From Actinomycetes bacterium (GTDB lineage Bacteria > Actinomycetota > Actinomycetes > Propionibacteriales > Propionibacteriaceae), in NCBI GenBank assembly GCA_023458095.1, contig JAEXAS010000043.1:1-43789 (forward strand): a stretch of DNA of 43,789 nucleotides. Direction: 5' to 3'. The notes under the pieces were generated by a model. It saw only the letters and a program-made list of their open reading frames with translations. It had not been told where the DNA came from and ran no database searches. Positions 24,755-33,302 of the stretch are shown here, piece after piece (within the stretch, counting starts at the first letter, position 1; every line of letters starts with the position of its first letter). The position numbers and the translations under genes are program-made.

Positions 24755-27471
24755 GTGCCGACATCGCCGCCTTCGCGGCGGGCTACGCCTTCGGTCTGGA
24801 CGACTACCAGCGCACCGCCTGCGAACACCTTGCTGCTGGCAGCGGAGTGCTGGTGGCCGCGCCGACCGGTGCGGGAAAGACCGTGGTGGGGGAGTTCGCG
24901 GTGTTTCAAGCTCTCGCCCAGAACCGAAAATGCTTCTACACCACGCCGATCAAGGCGCTGAGCAATCAGAAGTACCACGATCTGTGCGACCGCTACGGCG
25001 AGCACCAGGTGGGGCTGCTGACCGGCGATGTGTCGATCAACGGGGAGGCTTCGGTGGTTGTGATGACCACCGAAGTGTTGCGAAACATGATCTATGCCGG
25101 GTCCTCAACGTTGCAGGATCTGGGCTATGTAGTCATGGACGAGGTGCACTACCTGGCCGATCGCTCGCGGGGCGCGGTGTGGGAGGAAGTGATCATCTCC
25201 TTGGCCGAATCGGTGCAGGTGGTCGCCCTATCGGCCACGGTGAGCAATGCCGAGGAGTTCGGGGAATGGCTCGGCGAGGTGCGCGGTGAAATGGCCGTGG
25301 TTGTCACCGAGAAGCGCCCGGTGCCGCTTTACCAGCACGTCATGGTGGGTCGGCGTCTGGTGGAGTTGTTCAGCGGCACCGAGGTGAATCCAGAGTTGGT
25401 GAAGATCGCCAAGGAAGAGAGCCGCGGCCAGCGTGATGATTCTCGGCGGCCCCGCGGACGCTCCGGAAACGGTCGGCGCAGTGTCGCCTATGGATCGGGA
25501 CGCTATGGCGGTGGGGCGGCCCATCAGCGCCAGGAGAGCAGCCGCCACCTGGTTCCGCGCCGGGATGCCACGGTGGAGCGGCTTCGCGCCGAGAAGTTGC
25601 TGCCGGCCATCTATTTCATCTTCTCGCGGCAGGGCTGTGACACCGCGGTGAGTCAGTTGATGCGATCGGGACTGCGGCTCACCACGAGTGGTGAGCGGCA
25701 CCGGCTCGCCGAGATCCTTACCCGGCACAGCTCGGCGTTGAACTCGGCCGATCTGTCGGCCCTGGGCTTCGACAGTTTTCGGGGAGCCTTCCTCGAGGGC
25801 ATCGCCGCGCACCATGCAGGCCTGCTGCCGGCTTTCAAGGAGGCGGTGGAGGAGGCGTTCGTGGAGGGCCTGATCAAAGTGGTGTTCGCCACGGAGACCT
25901 TGGCCTTGGGCGTCAACATGCCTGCTCGAAGTGTGGTGCTGGAGAAGCTGGTCAAGTTCAACGGCGAGACCCATGCTGACATCACGGCCGGGGAATACAC
26001 CCAGCTCACCGGACGCGCCGGTCGGCGCGGTATCGACACCGAGGGCCATTCCGTCGTCGCCTGGCAGCCGGGGCTCGACCCGCGTGCCTTGGCCGGCTTG
26101 GCGTCACGACGCACGTATCCGTTGCGCTCGTCCTTCCGGCCGACCTACAACATGGCGGTGAACCTGGTCGCCACCGTCGGACGCGAGCGAGCTCGCGGCT
26201 TGCTGGAACTGTCCTTCGCCCAGTTCCAGTCTGATCGGTCGGTGGTCGGCCTGGCCCGCTCCATTGCCACCAACAAGGCCAAGGCCGAAGCGGCCTGGGA
26301 GGCGGTGAGCTGTTCCGAAGGTGATGCCCAGGCCTACTTCCGATTGCGGGCCGAGATCTCTGCGGTAGAGGCCGAGGCCGCGCGTCAACGCCGCGCTGAT
26401 CGGCATGCCGAAGCCCTGCAGGTGCTGTCGGAGTTGCGCATCGGCGACATCATCGACATTCCGGCCAAGCGCCGCCGCGGCTGGGCCGTGGTCGTGGCGC
26501 TGGGCCGCAAGGGCGAGGGGCCGACGGTACTGACCCTGGATCGTCAGGTGAAGCGGCTCGCGCTGAGCGACTTCCCGGAGCCGCCGATGATCGCGGGCAA
26601 GGTCAAAGTGCCCAAGCACTTCGATGTGCGCTCGGCGGCGTCGCGGCGCAATCTTGCCGCGGCGTTCCTGCAGCGATTGGATTCCGCAGCCGACGCCGAG
26701 TCGTACACACCCCCCGCGGCGGATGCCGAATCCATGGCGAAGGTCGCTCAGTTGCGCGCGCAATTGCGAGCCCATCCGGTGCACGCCTGCCCCGACCGGG
26801 AGGTGCACGCCCGGCAAGCCGAAGTGGCTCTGCGCGCCGAGCGCGAGGCCGACACCATCCAGCGCCAGGTGCAGCGCCGTACCAATACCATCGCAGTTCG
26901 TTTCGATCGGATCTGCTCGGTGCTGGAGTCCTTGGGCTACCTCAGCGGCGATGGTGGCCAGCAGGTGACTGAGGCCGGGCGGATGCTTTCGCGCCTGTAC
27001 TCGGAGTTGGACCTGGTCACTGCCGAGGCCATCCGCGAGGGGATCTTCGCGGCTCTGAGCGCGCCGCAACTGGCAGCGGTGCTGTCGTCCCTGGTGTACG
27101 AGTCGCGCGGGGATCGAGGCGCGCCGTCACGAATGCCTGATGCGGCCAGTGACACCGCCCAAACCCGCTTGCGTCGGTTGTGGCACCAACTCAGCCTCAC
27201 TGAGCGGGACCATCGTTTGGACAGCCATGCGGAGCCAGACATCGGCTTCGCTGAAGCCATCCACGCGTGGGTGAGCGGTGCTGACCTGTTTGATGTGCTG
27301 TATCTGTCCGGTCTGACCGCGGGCGACTTCGTGCGGTGGGCTCGTCAGGTGGTGGATGTGGCTGGGCAGGTGGCCGATGCCAGTGGACCTGGCCCGCTGC
27401 GGGACACTGCGCGCGAGATCATCGCTCGCACCCGCCGCGGCGTCGTGGATGTGGCGCCGTTGGAGGACTGA
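24751..27471 (+). CDS. helY: HelY/Mtr4-like superfamily 2 RNA helicase
   Basis: A 906-residue helicase of the Ski2/Mtr4 type. Motifs: Q-like FGLDDYQRTA, Walker A APTGAGKT (about 39-46), TPIKALSNQK, DEVH in VMDEVHYLAD, SAT in ALSATVSN, and motif VI QLTGRAGRRG (about 416-425). The C-terminal half has the DSHCT region. Between about residues 222 and 278 there is an Arg/Gly-rich insert (RGQRDDSRRPRGRSG and SGRYGGG). The family unwinds RNA and can work with exoribonucleases or polynucleotide phosphorylase. Position after tatC matches Rv2092c (helY). The stop is 2 bp from the end of a convergent gene. Confidence 0.92.
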   Translation: MSADIAAFAAGYAFGLDDYQRTACEHLAAGSGVLVAAPTGAGKTVVGEFAVFQALAQNRKCFYTTPIKALSNQKYHDLCDRYGEHQVGLLTGDVSINGEASVVVMTTEVLRNMIYAGSSTLQDLGYVVMDEVHYLADRSRGAVWEEVIISLAESVQVVALSATVSNAEEFGEWLGEVRGEMAVVVTEKRPVPLYQHVMVGRRLVELFSGTEVNPELVKIAKEESRGQRDDSRRPRGRSGNGRRSVAYGSGRYGGGAAHQRQESSRHLVPRRDATVERLRAEKLLPAIYFIFSRQGCDTAVSQLMRSGLRLTTSGERHRLAEILTRHSSALNSADLSALGFDSFRGAFLEGIAAHHAGLLPAFKEAVEEAFVEGLIKVVFATETLALGVNMPARSVVLEKLVKFNGETHADITAGEYTQLTGRAGRRGIDTEGHSVVAWQPGLDPRALAGLASRRTYPLRSSFRPTYNMAVNLVATVGRERARGLLELSFAQFQSDRSVVGLARSIATNKAKAEAAWEAVSCSEGDAQAYFRLRAEISAVEAEAARQRRADRHAEALQVLSELRIGDIIDIPAKRRRGWAVVVALGRKGEGPTVLTLDRQVKRLALSDFPEPPMIAGKVKVPKHFDVRSAASRRNLAAAFLQRLDSAADAESYTPPAADAESMAKVAQLRAQLRAHPVHACPDREVHARQAEVALRAEREADTIQRQVQRRTNTIAVRFDRICSVLESLGYLSGDGGQQVTEAGRMLSRLYSELDLVTAEAIREGIFAALSAPQLAAVLSSLVYESRGDRGAPSRMPDAASDTAQTRLRRLWHQLSLTERDHRLDSHAEPDIGFAEAIHAWVSGADLFDVLYLSGLTAGDFVRWARQVVDVAGQVADASGPGPLRDTAREIIARTRRGVVDVAPLED

Positions 27472-27473
27472 CC

Positions 27474-28073
27474 TCAGTCCTCGCCACGCAGCTTGGCCGC
27501 TTGCAGGCGTAGGTGGATTCGCTCACCCTGTCCGGAAAAGATGATGAGCAGTTCCACCGGCACCGTCCCGGCATTGGCATAACCATGCGGGGTGGTGGTC
27601 TCGAACTCTGCGGCTTCACCGGCGCCGAGCCGGTATCGCTGAGGCCCTAGCGTCAACTGGACGTCGCCGCTGAGCACGTAGGCCCACTCATAGCCCTCGT
27701 GGACACACAGATCCTGGGAACCGGCCCCGCCGCGATTCACCCCGATGACCTGCTTGTAGGCGGTGGGGCCGCCAGGGTTTTTGGCCAGTTGCACCCAAGT
27801 GACGCCCTTACGTTGGAAGGATCGAGGGTGTACTCGCGGGTCACCGGTGGCCGGCGCGCCGACCAACTCGTCCAGGGGCACTCGGTAGGCCTGCGCCAGC
27901 GGCAGGAGCAACTCCAGATTCGCGCGCCGCTGCCCCGACTCCAGCCGGGAAAGGGTACTGGGGGAAATCCCGGTCTGTTCAGCCAGTTGGTCCAAGGTGA
28001 GTTGGCGCGCCAATCGGCGCCTCTTGAGCCGTCCGCCCACCTCGGCGAGCACATCATGAAAGTCATCGACCAT
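27474..28073 (-). CDS. XRE-family regulator with C-terminal cupin domain
   Basis: A 199-residue regulator. Residues about 10-65 form a Cro/C1-type helix-turn-helix (LTLDQLAEQTGISPSTLSRL). Residues about 100-190 are a cupin barrel with HEGYEWAYVLSGDVQLTLG and PHGYANAGTVPVELLIIFSG. Such proteins often sense a small polar molecule in the cupin and control a neighbouring transporter or redox gene. ATG 28073 is chosen; the frame above it is not family-like. It is divergent from the flavoprotein gene at 28223, with two inverted repeats beside its own start. Confidence 0.87.
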   Translation of the reverse strand: MVDDFHDVLAEVGGRLKRRRLARQLTLDQLAEQTGISPSTLSRLESGQRRANLELLLPLAQAYRVPLDELVGAPATGDPRVHPRSFQRKGVTWVQLAKNPGGPTAYKQVIGVNRGGAGSQDLCVHEGYEWAYVLSGDVQLTLGPQRYRLGAGEAAEFETTTPHGYANAGTVPVELLIIFSGQGERIHLRLQAAKLRGED

Positions 28074-28081
28074 GACCGTAG

Positions 28082-28118
28082 TTTGCCACTTCAGCAAGGA
28101 CGCTTGCCGCACTGCAAG
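28082..28118. promoter_or_regulatory. Two tandem inverted repeats, candidate XRE operator
   Basis: Half-sites TTGC...GCAA at 28083-28097 and CTTGC...GCAAG at 28103-28118 are centred about 20 bp apart, or two helical turns. They begin 9 bp upstream of the XRE start, overlapping its likely promoter. This fits autoregulation and possible control of the divergent flavoprotein. Confidence 0.45.
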
Positions 28119-28222
28119 GGTCTGGGAATGCTGGCATCCGGTGGCGCCCGCCGGGGCACCGCCATCGTTTCGACGCCACCGGGCTACAGGAGGTCCGCGG
28201 CGTCCTTGGGAAAGGGCACCAG

Positions 28223-29413
28223 ATGTCGGAATCCAGCACACCGATCCAGCCGAAAGCTCTGATCCTGGGTGGCGGCTTCGGCGGCGTCCAAGCAGCGATG
28301 GAACTGGCGCGGACGCGGAAGTTCGGCGTCAGCCTCATCTCCGAGCGTCCTTTCCTGCACCTGTTCCCGACCTCGATCTGGATCCCAACCCGCGGCATCC
28401 GAACTGATCAGACGCGGGTGCCGCTGGCCGACATCGGCAAAGCAAACGGCTTCACCGTGATCAACGGCACAGTGACGGGTATCGACGCCGATGCCAGGAC
28501 GGTGCAGAGTTCGGCTGGCGAGTTGGGGTATGACTACCTGGTGGTGGCTGTCGGATCCGGGAAGATGAAGCCCGCCGGTATCGAGCACAGCGAGTCGCTG
28601 TGCACCGGTCCGCAGGCGGCGGTCACCCTGCGTGAGCAGCTTGATGCGCTGATCGCCGCCGGATCCGGGCGCATCGCGGTCGGCTTCGGAGGAAATCCGA
28701 AGGATCCTTCTGCGGTTCGCGGCGGACCGGCCTTCGAGTTTCTGTTCAACGTCGACCATCTGTTGCGTCGGCGTGGCCTTCGTCAGTCCTTCGAGCTGAC
28801 CTTCTTCGCACCTATGGAGCAGCCCGGCATTCGCATGGGCAAGAAGGCCTACGCCTCGCTGGGTCCGGAATTGGGCAAGCGCGGCATCGCTCGCCACGTG
28901 GGGGTGCCCATCACCGGCTTCACCGCCAACGGCGTGGACTTCGCTGACGGGAGCACCGTGGCCGCTGACCTGGTGATGTTCATCCCAGCCGGTACCGCCC
29001 ACCCGGTCGTGGCCACGTCCGGATTGGCCACCACCCCAGCGGGATTCCTCGACATCGATGAAGGATGTCGAGTGGCCGGCACCACTAACGTCTATGCCGT
29101 AGGCGATTCGGCGGCCATGGCCGGTCCGGACTGGCGCGCCAAGCAGGGGCACATGGCCGAGGTGATGGGAAGGGTGGCTGCCCGCAACATCCTCAGCGCG
29201 CACCTCGGCGATGGAACGGCGCACAGCTACCTGGCTGAGGTGAGCCTGGTCTGCCTGATGGATGTCGGCAACGGCGCCAACCTCATCTACCGCAAACCCG
29301 GCAAGGAAGGCATGATCCGCCTGCCGCTGATCGGCCACTGGGCCAAGCGGGCCTGGGGCTGGTACTCCGCGGCGACCAAGCTACGGCGCTTCCCCCGGTT
29401 GCCAGGACTGTGA
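28223..29413 (+). CDS. FAD-dependent oxidoreductase, sulfide:quinone reductase-like
   Basis: A 396-residue flavoprotein. The FAD-binding Rossmann fold begins ALILGGGFGGVQAAMEL (about 12-28). A second conserved segment is TTNVYAVGDSAAM (about 289-301), the usual ATG/GD flavin motif. ERPFLHLFPTSIW and LLRRRGLR also fit the sulfide:quinone reductase / flavocytochrome c dehydrogenase superfamily. I do not see the standard pair of catalytic cysteines (Cys about 131 and about 352 are candidates), so the substrate is uncertain; type II NADH dehydrogenase-like activity is an alternative. A basic C terminus (WAKRAWGWYSAATKLRRFPR) suggests membrane attachment. It is divergent from the XRE-cupin gene. 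Confidence 0.8.
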   Translation: MSESSTPIQPKALILGGGFGGVQAAMELARTRKFGVSLISERPFLHLFPTSIWIPTRGIRTDQTRVPLADIGKANGFTVINGTVTGIDADARTVQSSAGELGYDYLVVAVGSGKMKPAGIEHSESLCTGPQAAVTLREQLDALIAAGSGRIAVGFGGNPKDPSAVRGGPAFEFLFNVDHLLRRRGLRQSFELTFFAPMEQPGIRMGKKAYASLGPELGKRGIARHVGVPITGFTANGVDFADGSTVAADLVMFIPAGTAHPVVATSGLATTPAGFLDIDEGCRVAGTTNVYAVGDSAAMAGPDWRAKQGHMAEVMGRVAARNILSAHLGDGTAHSYLAEVSLVCLMDVGNGANLIYRKPGKEGMIRLPLIGHWAKRAWGWYSAATKLRRFPRLPGL

Positions 29414-29443
29414 GCGAGGTTCGTACCGCACCCACCTCCCCGC

Positions 29444-29449
29444 TAGCCT
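29444..29449 (+). promoter_or_regulatory. -10 box of hisF, predicted leaderless
   Basis: TAGCCT followed by 7 nt and ATG 29457, with no ribosome site in between. Confidence 0.5.
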
Positions 29450-29456
29450 GAGCGGT

Positions 29457-30218
29457 ATGACTCTTGCCATCAGGGTGATTCCATGCCTGGACGTTGACGA
29501 CGGACGGGTGGTGAAAGGGGTCAACTTCACCAATCTGCGCGACGCGGGCGATCCGGTCGAGTTGGCGGCAGCCTATGGCGCCGAGGGTGCTGATGAACTG
29601 GTCTTCTTGGACATTTCCGCCTCAGCCCAAGGTCGCGCCACCACTCACGACATGGTCCGGCGCACTGCCGAGACGGTGTTCATTCCGCTGGCCGTCGGTG
29701 GCGGAGTGCGCAGCGTCGAGGACGTCGATCTGCTGCTGCGTACCGGGGCGGACAAGGTCGGCATGAACACCGGAGCGATCAACCGACCGGACGCCATTTC
29801 CGAGATCGCCCAGCGCTTCGGCAACCAGGTGCTGGTGCTGTCTTTGGATGCCCGCCGCGAAAGTGGGCAACCGTCGGGATTCGGAGTGACCACCCACGGC
29901 GGACGGGTATCGGCCGGGCTGGATGCTATCGAGTGGGTGCGCCGGGCCACCGATCTGGGGGCGGGGGAGATCCTGCTCAACTCGATGGACGCCGACGGCA
30001 CCACCGACGGGTTCGACCTGGAGATGATCGCCGCGGTCAAAGCAGTGGTGGATGTGCCGGTGATCGCCTCCGGTGGGGCCGGAACCGTGGCCCATTTCGT
30101 CGATGCGGCCCGCGCCGGGGCAGACGCGGTGCTGGCTGCGAGCGTGTTCCACTACGGCACTTTGCGCATCAGTGAGGTCAAGGCCGGATTGGCCGAGGCC
30201 GGCTTCCCGGTGCGCTGA
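29457..30218 (+). CDS. hisF: Imidazole glycerol phosphate synthase cyclase subunit
   Basis: A 253-residue TIM barrel. Catalytic Asp11 is in VIPCLDVDDGRVVKG and Asp at about 130 is in LVLSLDARRE. Phosphate-binding motifs are AVGGGVRSVED and ASGGAGTVAHF. With HisH it converts PRFAR and glutamine-derived ammonia to imidazole glycerol phosphate and AICAR in histidine synthesis. No other his gene is in the window, so it stands apart from its usual operon. Confidence 0.95.
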   Translation: MTLAIRVIPCLDVDDGRVVKGVNFTNLRDAGDPVELAAAYGAEGADELVFLDISASAQGRATTHDMVRRTAETVFIPLAVGGGVRSVEDVDLLLRTGADKVGMNTGAINRPDAISEIAQRFGNQVLVLSLDARRESGQPSGFGVTTHGGRVSAGLDAIEWVRRATDLGAGEILLNSMDADGTTDGFDLEMIAAVKAVVDVPVIASGGAGTVAHFVDAARAGADAVLAASVFHYGTLRISEVKAGLAEAGFPVR

Positions 30219-30234
30219 GCGCGCTCGGCTGGCC

Positions 30235-30240
30235 TAGGCT
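30235..30240 (+). promoter_or_regulatory. -10 box of the HIT gene, predicted leaderless
   Basis: TAGGCT lies 6 nt before ATG 30247, shortly after the hisF stop. Confidence 0.5.
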
Positions 30241-30246
30241 GGCCCC

Positions 30247-30642
30247 ATGGACTGCCTGTTTTGCGCCATCATCGCCGGCGACATCCCTTCCAAGCAGGTG
30301 TACAGCGACGATGTCGCGGTCGCCTTTCTCGACATCAACCCGTGGCATCGCGGACACACCCTGGTGGTGCCCCGGCGCCATGTGAGTGACGTGCTGGCTG
30401 ATCCGTCCGCGCTGGGCGAGATCGCCGACTCGGTGACTGCCACCGGGGCCCTGTTGACCCGCAAGCTTGGCTGTGACGGCCTCAACGTCCTGATCAACTC
30501 CGGCGCAGTGGCCGGCCAGGAAGTGTTCCACCTCCACGTCCACCTGATTCCGCGCTACGCCGACGCACCGGGCATGGCCGGACTCATCGAGCGCGACACC
30601 ACCATCGATCTTGATGCCGTCTACCGCCAATTAGTCGACTGA
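30247..30642 (+). CDS. HIT-family nucleotide hydrolase/transferase
   Basis: A 131-residue protein. The histidine triad is FHLHVHLIPRY (about 96-106), with the middle His as nucleophile. The N-terminal CLFCAIIAGDIPSKQVY is typical of HINT/HIT proteins and offers a two-Cys zinc site. The family cleaves nucleoside phosphoramidates or dinucleoside polyphosphates. It ends directly against the convergent SpoIID gene with no spacer. Confidence 0.92.
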   Translation: MDCLFCAIIAGDIPSKQVYSDDVAVAFLDINPWHRGHTLVVPRRHVSDVLADPSALGEIADSVTATGALLTRKLGCDGLNVLINSGAVAGQEVFHLHVHLIPRYADAPGMAGLIERDTTIDLDAVYRQLVD

Positions 30643-33012
30643 CTAGCTCGTTTGCAGCGCGAAGAGGGTTTCCTTCAATCCGAACTTGCTCTTGAAGCTG
30701 CCTCCGCTGACCTTGACCGTGGTCTTGCTGCCCCGGATCGTTACCGTGGCGACACGGCCCTTGCCGCTGTACGGACCGGCATCGACCCGGGCGGTGACCT
30801 GGATCGAGCGGAACGACCCGATCGACGGGTAGGCCTTGACGATGGCACTGGTGGTGATCGTCTTGGTCCAGCGCTGGCTGCGCGGCACGCCGTCATAGGG
30901 GTCGGCATGTGCGCTCAGGTAGGGGTACCCGCTGGCACTGGCGCTCCAGCCGCCATTGGCGCTGGAGAACTGGGTCAGGGCGATCGCGGAGCCGTAGTAC
31001 ACCGTCAGGCCGGCGGTGGCCTTGATGGCCGCGTCGGTGGTGGAGTACCGCGCAGAGTTGTCTTTGTAGACCTGGCAAGACGAGGTGTCGCACAGGTCGT
31101 AGCTCGACTTCGATGACATCATGCGCAGGGCGAAGGTGCGCGCCGCGATGGCCTGGGCCTTCAGGGCTTCGGCACTCCAACTGGGCGGCATTTCGGCTGG
31201 AACCACATTGCGCAGGTAGGTCTCCAAAGGCACATAGTTGATGGCGATGTTCTTTCCGGAGCGAACATCGAGCCCTAACATTCCGGTGTAGGTGCGGGTG
31301 CTGCCGCCAATAGCCAGCCGCACCGTGCCGGTCTTGGGATTGGTCACGTACCACAGCCGAGTGGACCCCAACTTGGTGGAGTAGGTGACATAGGTTCCCG
31401 ACGCATTGCGATAAGCCAGGGTTCGCACTCCGGTTGAGCTGCGTGAGATCCGCCACTTCGTGTAGGCCGAGCCTTGAGGCAAGGTGACCGAGGTGCCGGC
31501 GGAATCCCGAACGGTCAAGCCGGTGTCCGGACGGAAGTACAGGCTGGCACTGGTGCTGCCGGTGATCCAGATTCGCATCGTCCGATTCGGGTAGGCCTTC
31601 AGCGTCGTGCCGGGATAGTAGAACGCGACGATGCGGGCATAAGACAGGCCCTTCTTGGCTGCGCCATAGGCGCCGTACTGCGACATGCCGTGGCCATGGC
31701 CCCAGCCTGCGCCGGCGACGACGACCTTGCCGTCGCTGGGGGAGAGCGCAGCATCGGTGGTGGCGGTCGTCGCAGGAGTGGGAGTGCTGGCGACCTGGGT
31801 GGCGCTGAAGGCGAACAGAGTCTCCTTCAGTCCGAGCTTGCTCTTGAAGCTGGAGCCGCTGACGCTCACCGATCGCTTGCTTCCGACGATCTTGACCGTC
31901 GTGGCCCGCCCGCTTCCGCTGTACGGGCCGACCCCGGTGCGGGAGGTCACCTGAATCGAGCGGAAGGTTCCAATCGTGGAGTAGGCGCGCTGCAGCGTGG
32001 TCGCGGTAACGGTCTTGGACCAGGACTGGCCGCGGACCACACCGTCATAGGGGTCTTTCTTCGCCGTCAGGTAGGGGTAGCCGCTGTAGCTGGCACTCCA
32101 GCCGCCATTGGAACTGGAGAACATGGTCAAGGCGAACTTGCCGCGGTACAGCAGTACCTTTCGGGAGGTTCTGGCAATGGCGGCGTCGGTTGACGCCGTG
32201 CGATAGCGATTGTCCTTGTAGACCTGGCAGGACGAGGTGTCGCACAGGTCGTAGGAGGAGGTTGCGGCGGCTTTCATGCGCAGGGCGTAGGTGCGGGCGG
32301 CGACGGCCTGGGCCTTCAACGCCTCAGCACTCCAACTGGACGGCATTTCGGCCGGCACGACACTGCGCAGATAGGACTCGAGTTTGACGTAGTTGACCAC
32401 GATGTTTCGGCCACTGCGCCGGTTGAGGGTCACCCGACCCGAATAGGTGTAAGTCGTCCCGCTGACCGCGATGCGCACCGCGTTGGTGCGGGAGTTGCCC
32501 GCCCACCACTGGCGGGTGCCCACCAGCTTCGTGCGGTACTTGACCCACTTTCCGGAGCTGGTCCGGTAGGAGAGGGTGCGACTGGTCGAGGATCGCGAGA
32601 TACGCCACTTGGTGTACTTGGCCCCGCGGGGAAGAGTCACCTTGTGCCCGGCCGAGTCAGAGATCTGCAGCCCGCGATCGGGGCGAAGATAGAGGCTGGA
32701 TTGGGTGGCTTTGGTGAGCCACACCCGCATCGTGGAGTTCGACGTGGTGCGTAGCGCAGTGCCGGGGTAGTAGAAGGCAAGAATCCTGCTGTAGGACAGG
32801 CCCTTCTTGGCGGCGCCATAGGCACCGTATTGGGACATACCTTTGCCGTGGCCCCAGCCAGCACCTTTCACAATCACCTTCTGGTCACTGGGTGTAACCG
32901 TTGAATCGGCGTGGGCCGGGGTGAGGGCCGCAGTGCCGAAGATCAGCGCGGTCGCGCCGAGGAAGGCTGTGAAGGTACGTGCCAAGGACCGAGGGAATGG
33001 TGCGGAAAGCAT
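30643..33012 (-). CDS. Secreted protein with two tandem SpoIID/LytB domains
   Basis: A 789-residue protein from ATG 33012; an ATG at 33045 would add 11 residues but lacks a ribosome site, while GAAGGA precedes 33012. Residues 1-35 are a signal peptide ending AHA. Two copies (about 39-401 and 422-786) are highly similar and about 384 residues apart. Each carries GAGWGHGxGMSQYGA, YYPGT, VVPAEMPxSWSAEALKAQ with the presumed catalytic Glu (about 222 and 607), CDTSSCQVYKD, and FKSKxGLKETLF. SpoIID family members are lytic transglycosylases that cut peptidoglycan lacking stem peptides. Here it is outside any sporulation context, so a role in wall turnover or growth is inferred. Confidence 0.87.
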   Translation of the reverse strand: MLSAPFPRSLARTFTAFLGATALIFGTAALTPAHADSTVTPSDQKVIVKGAGWGHGKGMSQYGAYGAAKKGLSYSRILAFYYPGTALRTTSNSTMRVWLTKATQSSLYLRPDRGLQISDSAGHKVTLPRGAKYTKWRISRSSTSRTLSYRTSSGKWVKYRTKLVGTRQWWAGNSRTNAVRIAVSGTTYTYSGRVTLNRRSGRNIVVNYVKLESYLRSVVPAEMPSSWSAEALKAQAVAARTYALRMKAAATSSYDLCDTSSCQVYKDNRYRTASTDAAIARTSRKVLLYRGKFALTMFSSSNGGWSASYSGYPYLTAKKDPYDGVVRGQSWSKTVTATTLQRAYSTIGTFRSIQVTSRTGVGPYSGSGRATTVKIVGSKRSVSVSGSSFKSKLGLKETLFAFSATQVASTPTPATTATTDAALSPSDGKVVVAGAGWGHGHGMSQYGAYGAAKKGLSYARIVAFYYPGTTLKAYPNRTMRIWITGSTSASLYFRPDTGLTVRDSAGTSVTLPQGSAYTKWRISRSSTGVRTLAYRNASGTYVTYSTKLGSTRLWYVTNPKTGTVRLAIGGSTRTYTGMLGLDVRSGKNIAINYVPLETYLRNVVPAEMPPSWSAEALKAQAIAARTFALRMMSSKSSYDLCDTSSCQVYKDNSARYSTTDAAIKATAGLTVYYGSAIALTQFSSANGGWSASASGYPYLSAHADPYDGVPRSQRWTKTITTSAIVKAYPSIGSFRSIQVTARVDAGPYSGKGRVATVTIRGSKTTVKVSGGSFKSKFGLKETLFALQTS

Positions 33013-33176
33013 TTGGGGGGTCCTTCGGTTGGCATTTCTCCTCATTTACATGCTTAGCCCACGGCGTGTCGTCTTGCTAGAGGATGGGTGCAGAAGGGGC
33101 CCAGATCGGGCCGGAACTCGAACCTGAGGGTTGAGGCTTCCCGTCGCTCAGCATGTGGGACGCCGGTGGGGGGTGT

Positions 33177-33211
33177 TTGACATCTGGGCCGAGGATGGCG
33201 AACCTTGACCC
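33177..33211 (+). promoter_or_regulatory. Promoter of the ilvBNC leader
   Basis: A consensus -35 TTGACA (33177-33182), 17-bp spacer and -10 GAACCT (33200-33205) put the transcription start 6-7 nt later, at or next to the leader-peptide GTG 33212. The part of the 331-bp gap at 33013-33176 holds only the SpoIID upstream region and no gene I can see. Confidence 0.6.
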
Positions 33212-33250
33212 GTGCAGATTCTTCTCGTAGTTAGCAAGCGTGTCGGCTGA
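33212..33250 (+). CDS. ilv attenuator leader peptide
   Basis: A 12-codon frame, GTG to TGA, encodes M-Q-I-L-L-V-V-S-K-R-V-G. Five of residues 3-7 are branched-chain amino acids (codons ATT CTT CTC GTA GTT), the classic make-up of an ilv control peptide. Ribosome pausing there when Ile, Leu or Val tRNAs are uncharged would decide whether the following terminator forms. It is probably translated from a leaderless message because the promoter predicts a start at the GTG. The encoded peptide itself has no expected function. Confidence 0.8.
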   Translation: MQILLVVSKRVG

Positions 33251-33302
33251 GACCTCTCAACCCGACACGCTCCCTCGCCTGCGTCAGCAGCGGGGGTTTT
33301 TT
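33237..33302 (+). terminator. ilvBNC transcription attenuator
   Basis: Two structures are visible. A perfect 10-bp stem pairs 33237-33246 (end of leader peptide) with 33262-33271. Directly after it an intrinsic terminator pairs 33272-33277 and 33279-33282 with 33287-33296 around a GTCA loop and one bulged C, followed by six T (33297-33302). GCTGA at 33246-33250 can also pair with TCAGC at 33284-33288, which would break the terminator; this is the best antiterminator candidate. ilvBNC attenuation is known in Corynebacterium. Confidence 0.75.
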
